Numbered from the stretch's first letter, positions 35,102-43,879 are shown. The stretch is 64,000 bases of DNA from an uncultured Lachnospiraceae bacterium (GCA_910577045.1 CAJTLB010000002.1:1-64000), one strand, 5' to 3'. Translations and numbers: made by a program. The notes: generated from the letters alone by a model not told the origin.

Positions 35102-36526
35102 CTACCTCCACTTCATCTGTACTCTAACCACCCATTTTGTACTTTCTGTAACCTTGTATTTTTCGCTAATCCTATACCCAACAACCCATAATATATGGCT
35201 TCCCTCTGCCAACAGCCACACCCTGTCCCGAAACCTTCTAGGAACCTTACTATCTATGAAATACGATTTTAATTTTTTTTTGGAACCCTCCTTAGAAAAC
35301 TCCAAAAAATCACCCTCTTTACGAGTCCTTAATTGCAGAGTATCTTTTATTTTATCATAATCAAACCATTTCGTATAGATATTTTCCACATTTTTAACAA
35401 TTTCTTTTTTTTCTGCTAATTCCACTGGCATAGGCCCTGATACCACCAATATCCCCTGCCCATCCGAAAGTCCATACTCCCCTGCCCCATCAATTACAAT
35501 TTCTTCTAACCTTCCTCTATCCTTCCCATCCACCCCAAAAAAGATCTCACTATAATCCCGCACTACCAAAATTCCGGGAAGCATTACTTCCTTCCCAGAC
35601 TGTGCCTCAATTAATCCCAACACCATATCCAAATGCACCGCCTGAATATCTTTCCTTCCCCTCCCCAACGCATCTACCGCAAAAAAAACCATTTGCTTTT
35701 GAATCACCGCATCAAGCCCAGCAAAACATTCCAGCGAAATATAAACCCCTTCCTCCACACACCTTGCACAGGCCCCCCAAGCCACCTTTGCCTGTTTTTC
35801 AATATACCTCTCCGCCTCCAGTACTACCCCTGCACATGCTGCAATATGTTCCACACTAGCCGGGTTCACCAATTCCTCCAAACAAGAAAACACCCTGTTC
35901 CGAATCCGGTTCCTCACATACAAAAGTTCCTGATTTGTCTTATCTTCCCGCCAGCTCTCCTTTTTCCCCTGTAAATATTTAATAATCTCCTCTTTTTTCA
36001 AGCACAAAATCGGCCGTATCCGATTTCCCGAAACAGGCCGTATCCCAGCAAGCCCAGCAAGCCCGCTTCCCCTGCACAAATGATAAAGTACTGTTTCTGC
36101 CTGATCTCCCATATGGTGGGCTACTGCTATCTTATTAAAACCCAGATTATTTAATACCTGCCCAAAGCTCTTATAGCGCAATATCCTTCCCATTTCCTCT
36201 TCCGAACAGCCATATTTCCCCGCCTCTTCCTTCACCTGGTAAAAAAAACTATAATACTCTACTCCATACCGCCCACACAGCTCCCTAACAAACACCTCAT
36301 CTGCATCCGCATCTTTCCCCCTTAACCCATGATGCACATGGGCACAGACAAACCGGAATGCAAGCTCCTCCCTTAATGCAAGCAACACAAAAAAAAGACA
36401 AACAGAATCTGCCCCGCCAGACAGCCCCAAAACAATCCCATCCCCTGCCTGTATCATCTGATTTTCCACAATAAATGCTTTAACCCTTTCCTCCAGCATA
36501 TCCCCAGCCAAAATACCACCTTCCAT
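35102..36526 (-). CDS. tilS: tRNA(Ile)-lysidine synthase
   Basis: 474 aa. It converts the wobble C of tRNA-Ile(CAU) to lysidine so that AUA is read as Ile. The PP-loop is LGLSGGADSVCL, followed by HVHHGLRG and AVAHHMGDQAETVL. The middle helical region and the C-terminal TilS domain (LRTRKEGDF, KKLKSYFIDSKVPRRFRDRV) are present. The start is uncertain. The ATG at 36526 has GGAG only one base away, a TTG five codons later has AAGGTGG at better distance, and an ATG at residue 10 is also open. Its own promoter is at 36572-36544. Confidence 0.95.
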   Translation of the reverse strand: MEGGILAGDMLEERVKAFIVENQMIQAGDGIVLGLSGGADSVCLFFVLLALREELAFRFVCAHVHHGLRGKDADADEVFVRELCGRYGVEYYSFFYQVKEEAGKYGCSEEEMGRILRYKSFGQVLNNLGFNKIAVAHHMGDQAETVLYHLCRGSGLAGLAGIRPVSGNRIRPILCLKKEEIIKYLQGKKESWREDKTNQELLYVRNRIRNRVFSCLEELVNPASVEHIAACAGVVLEAERYIEKQAKVAWGACARCVEEGVYISLECFAGLDAVIQKQMVFFAVDALGRGRKDIQAVHLDMVLGLIEAQSGKEVMLPGILVVRDYSEIFFGVDGKDRGRLEEIVIDGAGEYGLSDGQGILVVSGPMPVELAEKKEIVKNVENIYTKWFDYDKIKDTLQLRTRKEGDFLEFSKEGSKKKLKSYFIDSKVPRRFRDRVWLLAEGSHILWVVGYRISEKYKVTESTKWVVRVQMKWR

Positions 36527-36543
36527 ACTCCAACATTTTCACC

Positions 36544-36572
36544 AGTATAGCCCAAAGCCCCCCAAAAGTCAA
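36544..36572 (-). promoter_or_regulatory. Promoter of tilS-hpt-ftsH
   Basis: Minus-strand TTGACT (36572-36567), 17-bp spacer, TATACT (36549-36544), giving a very short leader before tilS. Confidence 0.75.
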
Positions 36573-36606
36573 ATTTAAAAGTATAGGGGTTTGAGGGGGG
36601 AGAAAC

Positions 36607-36833
36607 GCCGAGGGAATACTAGGCGATTGGAAACTCAGCTCCAGAATGGGTATGTTCTAAATGCTTCGGATTAGGCTATTTATATGAAACGCAACCAGAG
36701 CCTATGCGGCTTCCATGCCGCAGAGGCTCCTTTGGCGGACATCCTGTCCGCCAATTGCTGCTGTTTAGCCGAAGCACTAAGAACCTACGCCATTCTCTCG
36801 AATGAGTTCCCAATCGCCTAGTATTCCCTCGGC
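36607..36833. repeat. Long palindromic structured element, copy 1
   Basis: A 227-bp element closed by a perfect 24-bp inverted repeat (36607-36630 with 36810-36833). An imperfect continuation of the stem follows on both sides (the TGCTTCGG / CCGAAGCA region). Two inner hairpins form the core: GAGCCT-A-TGCGGC / GCCGCA-G-AGGCTC at 36698-36729, and TTGGCGGACA / TGTCCGCCAA at 36732-36754. The core is homologous, in inverted orientation, to that of copy 2 at 37038-37266. No gene lies inside. The AT-rich gap between the copies (36840-37030) holds nothing recognisable. Confidence 0.85.
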
Positions 36834-37037
36834 TGTACCTCAATCCGGCTACACTTTAGGCGGAGTAGTATCTATAAATCTTCTATTTTTGTTTCCTTTC
36901 TACTCTCTCTTTTTAGTTTCCAATCATAAAGTTTTATTTTTCTTTATATTTTCTGTATACTTTTATCTTTTCAAATATAGTTTATATTATCATTCTTGAT
37001 TTTTTACCCACTTCTGGTGTAGAAAAGCCAGGCATCA

Positions 37038-37266
37038 GCTGGGAGGGGTTTTTGGGAGCTTCAGCGACTGTGAGGGGGACTAGTGGTTCTTAATGTTCTG
37101 TTTTTATGTAGCAGCAATGCACGGACAGGATGTCCGGGCAAGAATCCTCTGCGGCAGGACGCCGCATAGGATTCGGTTGCGGGAAGGGGCAGATACCTAT
37201 AGCAGAACACTTAGAAGCCACCTGCTGCCCGAACCGGAGCAGAAGATACCAAAAACCCCTCCCGGC
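37038..37266. repeat. Long palindromic structured element, copy 2
   Basis: A 229-bp element closed by GGGAGGGGTTTTTGG / CCAAAAACCCCTCCC (37041-37055 with 37249-37263). A second arm pair lies at 37082-37100 / 37203-37222. The core hairpins are CGGACA / TGTCCG at 37122-37136 and GAATCCT-c-TGCGGC / GCCGCA-t-AGGATTC at 37142-37174. The core aligns with the reverse complement of copy 1, while the outer stems differ in sequence but not in pairing. It ends 18 bp from the spoIIE stop. Confidence 0.85.
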
Positions 37267-37283
37267 GTTCCCCCTGCCCTTCT

Positions 37284-39278
37284 CTACGCCACCCTCTTCC
37301 ATATTCCTGTTATTAGGATGGTCATATCGTCTGTTATTTCTTCTCCACTGGATTTTTGTACTGCTTCTAGTAATTCGTCCGCCATGTCCTTTGGGTTTTT
37401 GGTATGTATGTCCATTAATAGCCTTCCTAGTTCTTCTTCTTTATTTTCACCGCTAAATGCTTCTAATACCCCATCGGATACCATAATAATATAGTCACCA
37501 TCATATAGTTTTTTGTAGGCTGACTCATAGTCTACTTCTTTTAGGACACCTATGGGCAGGCTGGTAGATTTCATCACTTCTACCCATTGGTTCCGTTTTA
37601 TAAAGGTTGCGGCAGCCCCTGATTTGTAAAAGCTGCATTTCCCTGAATAAAGATCCGTTATGGCTAAATCTACTGCTGTGGACGCTTCTCCGTTTTCTTT
37701 TCCTAGTAATACGGAATTTACCAGCCTTAGTGCTGTTTCTTCTTCATACCCGGCTTTTAGCAGGTCTTCTAAGAGTTCTATAATTTCTTCGCTGTCTTCG
37801 CTTGCTTCATTGCCAGAACCCATTCCATCTACAATCCCCATTAATAGCTGGCCTTCCATTAATTCGGTACAAGAAAAGTTATCGCCTGAAATGGTTTCTC
37901 CTGTTTTTGTAATTCCACTGGTGCCATGTAAAACCATAAAGTTGGGTTCTTCTACAAAACCATAAATGGCATATTCGTTGTTGATAATGGTTTTTCCATC
38001 TGAACAGGCACGTACTTTGTTCCCATAGCCTTTGCTAATATAAGAGATTGCTTCTCTTACGGTTATAATTCTTCCTCCAGTGCTCCGCATTTCAATTTGT
38101 ATCCGTTCTCTTCCATTTTGTTGCTTTAGGATCCGTACATAGCGGACTTCTATCCTGGCTCGCTCTAGCGCCCTAGTAATTAGTGTCTCTTGCTTGCTTC
38201 TATTTTGGTATTCTCCCATTTCTTGTGTCATATCTTCTAAAAGGGCTGCTGTTTCTGTTAGCTGAACTGCAGCGGCAAAGGATAGATCATTTTGTGTGTG
38301 AAAACGGCCTATGCTTCTTGCAAGGGCTTTAAAGGACTCTGCAAGTTCTATTATCCTTCCTTTTTTTTCTTCTATATTGCTATCTGGCATTATTCTCTTT
38401 CCATCTTCAAAACGGACTGCCATGCTTTGTGGGAGTAAAAGAAAAAGCAGGCTGGCAAGTGTGGCCCCCATTATATTGTCTTTTTCTAGAAGAAATGGGC
38501 TATAAAGGCTCCCTAGTATCCAGACAGAAATAAGAAATCCTGATATGCTTCCAAGCCTTCCTAATGTTCGGAAAATACCTGCTGCAATGCCAAGTGCACA
38601 AAGCATCCCTAATATGCTGCCTTCTCCATGCCATAATGTCATTACTAGGCCGCAGGCTGCCCCTACCATAGCCCCCATCCCGATTCCATAACGATAAGCT
38701 AAGAGTAAGATTCCTAAGTACATGCTGACGGGGCCCACCGCTATTGTAAATAGCTGCTGCCCTTTTAGGGAATATAAAAACATTCCAAAAAATAAGCCGA
38801 TTACTATGGTTTCTTCATTGCTGAATGGATCATTTTTTCTTTTTGTAAGAATTCCATGAATCCCAATATGGAATATTTGGAATAAAGTAAATACTAAAAC
38901 TCCCTCTAAAATTCCAGAAATTAATTCGTAACGTGGGTTTTTTGTCATCATGGCACCTGCGCACTGGATCATTGTAATACATAGTGCTGCTAAAAACCCT
39001 GCTGGGTATTTTTTTAATTTTCCATTCCTAGCTTCTATAAAACCAGCTACTACAGCATATGTCATTATAGCAAGTAAATATTTCATTGCAGGTATTGCTG
39101 GCATAGATGCTACAATTACTGCAAATATTAGCGGAAATGCAATAAGGCGTTGTCCTTTTTCTAAATAAAGCGCCGCAAAATAAGCAAACCCAATTGGATT
39201 ATAATTCCCTACCATACATAATGCTGCTACAATCCCTATACTTTGTACGCTGACCTTCCGTATTATTGTTTCTCTCAT
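37284..39278 (-). CDS. spoIIE: Stage II sporulation protein E, PP2C-type phosphatase
   Basis: 664 aa. An N-terminal membrane region has about ten helices (to about residue 290), followed by a regulatory linker and a C-terminal PP2C serine phosphatase domain with GIVDGMGSGNEA, VSDGVLEAFSGE and EITDDMTILI. In Bacillus it dephosphorylates SpoIIAA to activate sigma-F in the forespore and takes part in asymmetric division. It is shorter than the B. subtilis protein (about 827 aa), mainly in the linker. The promoter at 39347-39315 has the unusually long 21-bp spacer known from Spo0A-activated spoIIE/spoIIG promoters. Confidence 0.95.
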   Translation of the reverse strand: MRETIIRKVSVQSIGIVAALCMVGNYNPIGFAYFAALYLEKGQRLIAFPLIFAVIVASMPAIPAMKYLLAIMTYAVVAGFIEARNGKLKKYPAGFLAALCITMIQCAGAMMTKNPRYELISGILEGVLVFTLFQIFHIGIHGILTKRKNDPFSNEETIVIGLFFGMFLYSLKGQQLFTIAVGPVSMYLGILLLAYRYGIGMGAMVGAACGLVMTLWHGEGSILGMLCALGIAAGIFRTLGRLGSISGFLISVWILGSLYSPFLLEKDNIMGATLASLLFLLLPQSMAVRFEDGKRIMPDSNIEEKKGRIIELAESFKALARSIGRFHTQNDLSFAAAVQLTETAALLEDMTQEMGEYQNRSKQETLITRALERARIEVRYVRILKQQNGRERIQIEMRSTGGRIITVREAISYISKGYGNKVRACSDGKTIINNEYAIYGFVEEPNFMVLHGTSGITKTGETISGDNFSCTELMEGQLLMGIVDGMGSGNEASEDSEEIIELLEDLLKAGYEEETALRLVNSVLLGKENGEASTAVDLAITDLYSGKCSFYKSGAAATFIKRNQWVEVMKSTSLPIGVLKEVDYESAYKKLYDGDYIIMVSDGVLEAFSGENKEEELGRLLMDIHTKNPKDMADELLEAVQKSSGEEITDDMTILITGIWKRVA

Positions 39279-39314
39279 ATCCTATCCCTCCTATTTGGTC
39301 ATCACTGATTCGCT

Positions 39315-39347
39315 ATTATAGCGGACAGGCTTTAATTTTTTTGTCAA
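39315..39347 (-). promoter_or_regulatory. spoIIE promoter with 21-bp spacer, probably Spo0A-dependent
   Basis: Minus-strand TTGACA (39347-39342), 21-bp spacer, TATAAT (39320-39315). Consensus boxes at non-consensus spacing match the Spo0A-activated sigma-A promoters of Bacillus. TTTGACAAA at the -35 box and TTTGTCAGAA just upstream resemble degenerate 0A boxes. Confidence 0.7.
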
Positions 39348-39386
39348 ATCTAGTACGTGTTTCTAAAAAAATTTCTGACAAAAAGA

Positions 39387-39422
39387 AGCACCTCTGCAAT
39401 CTTTTATCGAATACAGGGTGCT
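39387..39422 (-). terminator. Terminator after divIC
   Basis: Minus-strand AGCACCCTG / CAGAGGTGCT stem with a 17-nt loop, followed by TCTTTTTG. It separates divIC from spoIIE. Confidence 0.7.
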
Positions 39423-39451
39423 CATACTTTTTCAGATATTCATGGCCTTTT

Positions 39452-39754
39452 TTAATTCTCAGGCTTGAAAATAATCTCATTCTCATATACTAATCCTAAC
39501 TTCTCCCTTGCAACCTCCTCTACATATTTCTTAGTCTGCACATATTTTTCATACTCGGCAAGTTCTAGTTGTCTTTGTTCTTCGGCTGCAATCTGCTCCA
39601 TCAAGATTTTTTCACGTTCTATGTATGCTTCGTTCTTTTCTCGTAGTTCCATGCTCTTAAACGCCATTACAGCAAACAGCATCATAACAACAAAACTAAT
39701 CGCCATAACGCCGCCTTTACTGCTCTTTTTCCTTTTCTGCTTTCTTCTTGCCAT
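39452..39754 (-). CDS. divIC: Septum formation initiator, DivIC/FtsB-like
   Basis: 100 aa bitopic division protein. A very basic cytoplasmic N-terminus (RRKQKRKKSSK) is followed by one helix (VMAISFVVMMLFAVMAF), a coiled coil of about 45 residues (LREKNEAYIEREKILMEQIAAEEQRQ) and the family end YVEEVAREKLGLVYENEIIF. It would join DivIB and FtsL in the divisome. It overlaps the end of yabQ by 38 bp, as part of the sporulation/division operon. Confidence 0.92.
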   Translation of the reverse strand: MARRKQKRKKSSKGGVMAISFVVMMLFAVMAFKSMELREKNEAYIEREKILMEQIAAEEQRQLELAEYEKYVQTKKYVEEVAREKLGLVYENEIIFKPEN

Positions 39755-40148
39755 GAAACCACCTTCTTTTTCCAGTCTTACATATTATTCTAACCTTTTT
39801 CCATATATTTTTCAACACTTTTCCCACAAAATCTACTGGTACCCGGAGTAAGTGCCCTATAAATGGAACTAAAAACCGGCTGATTAAACTGCGAAACAAA
39901 AACATGGCAATTATTATGGAAGCAATCGCATACCACCGGATAACCCCATCATTTCCACGATATAAGGTTATAAAAACAGCAATAGAAACCATAAGCCAAT
40001 AAATAATATCTTCTGCCCCTGTTAATAACAATGGATGTGGTAGTACAATCCTGATAATCCTTAGTACATCATAAACAGCCATTAACAATATTCCCATTAA
40101 AAAGCAGGAAAGCAAATAATTTGTCTCCCACAATATCATCTGGCTCAT
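39717..40148 (-). CDS. yabQ: Spore cortex biosynthesis protein YabQ
   Basis: 143 aa with about four helices. The family start LLSCFLMGILLMAVYDVLRIIRIVLPHPLLLTGAEDIIYW is well conserved, followed by a basic cytoplasmic tail (KKVRIICKTGKRRWFHGKKKAEKEKE). In B. subtilis YabQ is needed for spore cortex formation and sits in the outer forespore membrane. It starts at the last base of the yabP stop region and overlaps divIC, so the three are coupled. Confidence 0.9.
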   Translation of the reverse strand: MSQMILWETNYLLSCFLMGILLMAVYDVLRIIRIVLPHPLLLTGAEDIIYWLMVSIAVFITLYRGNDGVIRWYAIASIIIAMFLFRSLISRFLVPFIGHLLRVPVDFVGKVLKNIWKKVRIICKTGKRRWFHGKKKAEKEKEQ

Positions 40149-40432
40149 TAGCTAAACAGCCTTTTAAATAAAGACTCCCCTTTTTTAGAATAATCACTTA
40201 CTTCTGAATAGGTTAGGCTGTCAATTGTGCCATCAATATCTACTTCCCCTTTTTCTAAGTTCAATTTGTTTACATGGAGATCCTTTCCCTTTATCATCAG
40301 CATGCCAAGTTCTGTTTCTAAAAGCACCTCATTCATATCAAAGGCTATCACATCTGTCACACCTGTCATGGAACCGCCTTTTCTGTTATTTACAGACAAC
40401 TTATGGCTTCCTGAAGATATCCTTTCTTCCAT
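40148..40432 (-). CDS. yabP: Sporulation protein YabP
   Basis: 94 aa soluble protein of the YabP/YqfC family (HKLSVNNRKGGSMTGVTDVIAFDMNEVLLETELGML). It is required with YabQ for spore cortex assembly. The ATG at 40432 follows TAGGAGGTTTTTT. That ribosome-binding site is the 3' arm of a 14-bp hairpin with a T6 tail (40480-40433), so both transcription into the gene and its translation could be restrained by the same structure. Confidence 0.92.
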   Translation of the reverse strand: MEERISSGSHKLSVNNRKGGSMTGVTDVIAFDMNEVLLETELGMLMIKGKDLHVNKLNLEKGEVDIDGTIDSLTYSEVSDYSKKGESLFKRLFS

Positions 40433-40480
40433 AAAAAACCTCCTAATATACTTCTTCAATCTGATAAAGTATATTAGGAG
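40433..40480 (-). terminator. Terminator-like hairpin that contains the yabP ribosome-binding site
   Basis: Perfect 14-bp stem CTCCTAATATACTT / AAGTATATTAGGAG with a 13-nt loop, then G and TTTTTT, then the yabP ATG. It separates hup-rqcP from the sporulation genes. Confidence 0.85.
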
Positions 40481-40495
40481 TGTCCATGTTTTATG

Positions 40496-40735
40496 CTAAA
40501 TGTATCTGTACAGCTCCTTCGCCTCATCCTTTTTCGTTGTTTCTTGGATATCAAGAACCTGTACCTTTACTGCCTTTGTCCCGAACTGGATTTCAATTTC
40601 ATCGCCTTGCTTTACTGTAGTAGAAGCTTTTGCAACTTTTCCGTTCACAAGCACCCTGCCCGCATCACAGGCTTCATTAGCAATTGTCCGCCGCTTTATT
40701 AAACGGGAGACTTTTAAAAATTTGTCCAATCTCAT
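40496..40735 (-). CDS. rqcP: S4-domain RNA-binding protein RqcP (YabO)
   Basis: 79 aa single S4 domain (MRLDKFLKVSRLIKRRTIANEACDAGRVLVNGK). In Firmicutes this protein works with RqcH in poly-alanine tailing of stalled nascent chains on the 50S subunit (ribosome-associated quality control). Length and position directly after hup match B. subtilis yabO. It starts 3 bp after the hup stop. Confidence 0.92.
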   Translation of the reverse strand: MRLDKFLKVSRLIKRRTIANEACDAGRVLVNGKVAKASTTVKQGDEIEIQFGTKAVKVQVLDIQETTKKDEAKELYRYI

Positions 40736-40738
40736 ATA

Positions 40739-41014
40739 TTAAGCATTGACTTCATCCTTTAAAGCTTTTCCTGCCTTAAATTTAGGTGCCTTGGATGCAG
40801 GAATTGGCATAGCCTTCCCTGTCTGAGGATTTCTTCCCTCTCTTGCAGCTCTCTCGGATACCTCAAATGTACCAAAGCCAACTAACTGGATTTTCTCACC
40901 TTTCTTTAATTCTTCTGTCACTACATCGATAAATGCTTTTAATGCCTTCTCGGAATCCTTTTTTGATAATTCAGTTTTCTCTGCAATCGCTGCAATCAGT
41001 TCAGTCTTATTCAT
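40739..41014 (-). CDS. hup: HU family DNA-binding protein
   Basis: 91 aa nucleoid protein. It begins [20 protein letters not shown], has the HU core [22 protein letters not shown] and ends in the DNA-binding arm [17 protein letters not shown] strong GAGGAGGAG precedes the ATG, and a near-consensus promoter (TTGACA-17-TATAAA) lies 67 bp upstream, as expected for an abundant protein. Confidence 0.97.
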   Translation of the reverse strand: MNKTELIAAIAEKTELSKKDSEKALKAFIDVVTEELKKGEKIQLVGFGTFEVSERAAREGRNPQTGKAMPIPASKAPKFKAGKALKDEVNA

Positions 41015-41080
41015 GACTAACTCCTCCTCTGATATTTTATATTTTTCTCATGTTAGGAACCTTCAACACCTTCAAGTTTA

Positions 41081-41109
41081 TTTATAAACTGTTATCTCCT
41101 ATTTGTCAA
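41081..41109 (-). promoter_or_regulatory. hup promoter
   Basis: Minus-strand TTGACA (41109-41104), 17-bp spacer, TATAAA (41086-41081). A short direct repeat (TAGCGGAAATTAGCGGAAATT in part) lies just upstream. Confidence 0.88.
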
Positions 41110-41150
41110 GGTAAATTTCCGCTAATTTCCGCTATTTATAAATTTTTCTG

Positions 41151-41699
41151 TTAATTCTCCATCTGCCTTCCTAAAAACCCAGATGCGACACCTGCAAGCT
41201 TTTGTTCTGTCTCCCCCATCTGTGTCCTTCCATCTTTACTTAAAATAGCAACCACTCCAATTACGTCCCCTTCACAAATAATAGGCTGCGCAACTAAAGA
41301 AGTATACTCTTCTGTCTGTCCAGAAATAATAGGGATCATATTCCTGCCATCTTTCCCTGTTATTAAAACCTCCCTTTCACTCATTAAATGCTCTAATTGT
41401 TTGCTAATTGGCTTATCTTGCAATTCTTTTTTTGCTACCCCTGTTGCAGCAATTACTTGGTCACGGTCTGCAATACATACAATATGCCCCGTAGTTTGTG
41501 CCAAACTTTCTGCATATTGCTTTGCAAACACACTTAGTTCACCAATTGGCGAATATTTTTTAAGGATAATTTCTCCTTCTCTGTCAGTAAATATTTCCAA
41601 AGGATCTCCTTCTCTAATCCTTAAAGTCCTTCTTATTTCCTTTGGTACTACAACCCTTCCTAAATCATCTATCCGTCTCACAATTCCGGTCGCTTTCAT
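41151..41699 (-). CDS. spoVT: Stage V sporulation protein T (AbrB-type regulator)
   Basis: 182 aa. An N-terminal AbrB swapped-hairpin DNA-binding domain (MKATGIVRRIDDLGRVVVPKE, RIREGDPLEIF) is followed by a C-terminal GAF-like domain (CIADRDQVIAATG, PIICEGDVIGVVAIL). SpoVT modulates sigma-G genes in the forespore. The ATG is preceded by GGAGGAG. I could not identify a convincing sigma-G promoter upstream. Confidence 0.95.
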   Translation of the reverse strand: MKATGIVRRIDDLGRVVVPKEIRRTLRIREGDPLEIFTDREGEIILKKYSPIGELSVFAKQYAESLAQTTGHIVCIADRDQVIAATGVAKKELQDKPISKQLEHLMSEREVLITGKDGRNMIPIISGQTEEYTSLVAQPIICEGDVIGVVAILSKDGRTQMGETEQKLAGVASGFLGRQMEN

Positions 41700-41858
41700 T
41701 TTCTAATTGCTCCTCCATTTCAAAATCATTCTATGATGTTATTGTTTGTAAAAAATGGAGAATTATTCATACAGTTTATGAAGCTTTTTAAAAAAACATT
41801 TATTTACTGCTATATTCTATGCTATACTATATATAATTTACTTTTTTAGGAGGCTATT

Positions 41859-43877
41859 ATGTTTTATTTTAACCGAAATACGGTAATTGATTACTCATCT
41901 CTTTCAGAACTTACCAAACCTATTTTAAATGCGGTCCGGATCTTAGAACGTGATATACAAAAATGTTTCCTCCCATCTAACCAGCCAACCGGATATATCC
42001 TATTACAGGCAGACCATATGATGCCGGAAGAAGCTTTCCAGCTTGCCGTTTCTGATACAATCTGCCTTACAGCAGGTGACGATCTTGGCTTTGTATATGG
42101 GCTGCTCTACATTAGTGAAGAATATCTTGGCATAAAGCCTTTTTGGTTTTTTCTCGACCAGCAAATTGTGCCTGTAAAAGAAATCCAAGCAACAGACAAA
42201 CTATTTATTTCCCCAAAACCTTTTATCCGCTTCCGCGGCTGGTTTTTTAACGATGAAGTATTATTTTCACACTGGCAGGTTTATGGGGATAGCTTAATTC
42301 CTTGGAAAATGGGATTTGAAGCACTGCTTCGCTGTGGCGGGAATATGGCAATCCCAGGCACAGACAAAAATTCTAGGAAATACCGGCAGCTTGCAAGTGA
42401 TATGGGATTATGGATTACCCATCACCATGCGGAACCATTAGGTGCTGAAATGTTTGTCCGTGCCTTCCCTGACAAAGAACCAAGTTATGATGATTATTCC
42501 AATTTATTTTATCAACTTTGGGAGCAAGCTGTTATAGAGCAGAAAAATTATAAAGTAATCTGGAACCTTGGCTTTCGCGGGCAAGGGGACTGCCCGTTTT
42601 GGAGCAACGATAAAAGTGGGAACTATAATACTGCTAAAAAACGAGGCGAACTTATTTCTGAATTAATTGAAAAACAACGGCAATTGGTTCTTAAATATAT
42701 TAAAAACCCTGTTTTTTGCACAAACCTATATGGGGAAATTATGGAACTTTACCAAGAAGGCTATATTCATTTTGACAAGGAAATTATTAAAGTTTATGCT
42801 GACAATGGATATGGGAAAATGGTAACTAGAAGGCGGGATAACCACTGTGCCAGGATACCTGCCCTTCCCTTAAACCCAAAAGATACTAGCGGCATTTACT
42901 ATCATGTTTCTTTTTATGACTTACAGGCGGCAAGCCATATTACTATGCTGCCTAATTCTGTCGATTTTGTAAACTCAGCCCTTACAGAAGCATTAGAACA
43001 TGGTGCCAATGATTATTGGATTATTAATTGTTCTAATGTACGGCCGCATGTTTATTATTTAGATGCTATCCGCAAAAAATGGCATGGAATGGAATTATCT
43101 GCCATTACACATAGTTTAGATTTTACAAAAGATTATTATAACGGGGAAGAAGGGATTGCTCCTTGTCTTTCCGGCTATGCAGATGCTATGCTTTCTTATG
43201 GGAAAGAAGATGATGAACATGCTGGAGAACAATTCTACAATGAAAATATCCGTTTACTTATTAACCATATTATTCGGAACCGCACAGATACCTTATCAGG
43301 CTTTCGCTGGTTTACTGGTGATATTCCTCTTCCTGACCAACTTTCTATTTTATTTGGTATCTGCCATAAAGGAGAAAGCCGAATGGAAACCTATTATCAA
43401 AAATGTAAAGATATTGGGAACCAACTTTCAGGGCATGTCAAACAACTTTTTGAAGATACTATACTTATGCAGGCAAAAATACATAATTACTGTTTAAAAG
43501 GAATGTTACTATGTGAACAGGCATGTAAAGCATATTGGGATCAAAATTACCTTCAGGCTTTCTTAAATTTTGGAAAAAGTGCTTCCTTTTATGAACAGGC
43601 AAATGCTGCTATGAGGGACTCTGAACATGGTATTTGGAAAGGTTTCTATCAAAACGACTGCCTTGCAGATATTAAACATACTGCTTATATGTTGCGGAAA
43701 ATGATGGGGATTGCCCGTGAAATGGGGGATAACGCACGCCATGACAAATGGTATCGGGACATTGTTTATTCTATTGAGGACAGAAGGGTTATGACTATCT
43801 TAGTAAATGATAACCATATGACTGACCAAGAACTATGGGAAACATTTATGGAAAAACAACTAAATATTTTTGGCTAA
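41859..43877 (+). CDS. GH115-like glycoside hydrolase (xylan alpha-glucuronidase type), cytoplasmic
   Basis: 672 aa, no signal peptide. After an N-terminal domain of about 110 residues comes a barrel with signatures that resemble GH115: FIRFRGWFFNDEVL, WKMGFEALLRCGGNMAIPGTD and DMGLWITHHHAEPLGAEMF. Later parts (YYHVSFYDLQAASH, ANDYWIINCSNVRPH) also fit. GH115 enzymes remove 4-O-methyl-glucuronic acid from xylan. As this one lacks a signal it would act on imported aldouronic oligosaccharides. It is a single-gene unit with TAGGAGG before the ATG and a terminator at 43880-43914. The family call is by eye; GH67 is the main alternative. Confidence 0.72.
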   Translation: MFYFNRNTVIDYSSLSELTKPILNAVRILERDIQKCFLPSNQPTGYILLQADHMMPEEAFQLAVSDTICLTAGDDLGFVYGLLYISEEYLGIKPFWFFLDQQIVPVKEIQATDKLFISPKPFIRFRGWFFNDEVLFSHWQVYGDSLIPWKMGFEALLRCGGNMAIPGTDKNSRKYRQLASDMGLWITHHHAEPLGAEMFVRAFPDKEPSYDDYSNLFYQLWEQAVIEQKNYKVIWNLGFRGQGDCPFWSNDKSGNYNTAKKRGELISELIEKQRQLVLKYIKNPVFCTNLYGEIMELYQEGYIHFDKEIIKVYADNGYGKMVTRRRDNHCARIPALPLNPKDTSGIYYHVSFYDLQAASHITMLPNSVDFVNSALTEALEHGANDYWIINCSNVRPHVYYLDAIRKKWHGMELSAITHSLDFTKDYYNGEEGIAPCLSGYADAMLSYGKEDDEHAGEQFYNENIRLLINHIIRNRTDTLSGFRWFTGDIPLPDQLSILFGICHKGESRMETYYQKCKDIGNQLSGHVKQLFEDTILMQAKIHNYCLKGMLLCEQACKAYWDQNYLQAFLNFGKSASFYEQANAAMRDSEHGIWKGFYQNDCLADIKHTAYMLRKMMGIAREMGDNARHDKWYRDIVYSIEDRRVMTILVNDNHMTDQELWETFMEKQLNIFG

Positions 43878-43879
43878 AA

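Noticed and set aside
35602..35974. Proline-rich plus-strand frames opposite tilS
   Set aside because: Antisense shadows of tilS with low-complexity composition and no start signals.
41700..41790. Sigma-G promoter for spoVT
   Set aside because: CATCATA occurs at a plausible place but no GNATR-type -35 box lies 17-18 bp upstream.
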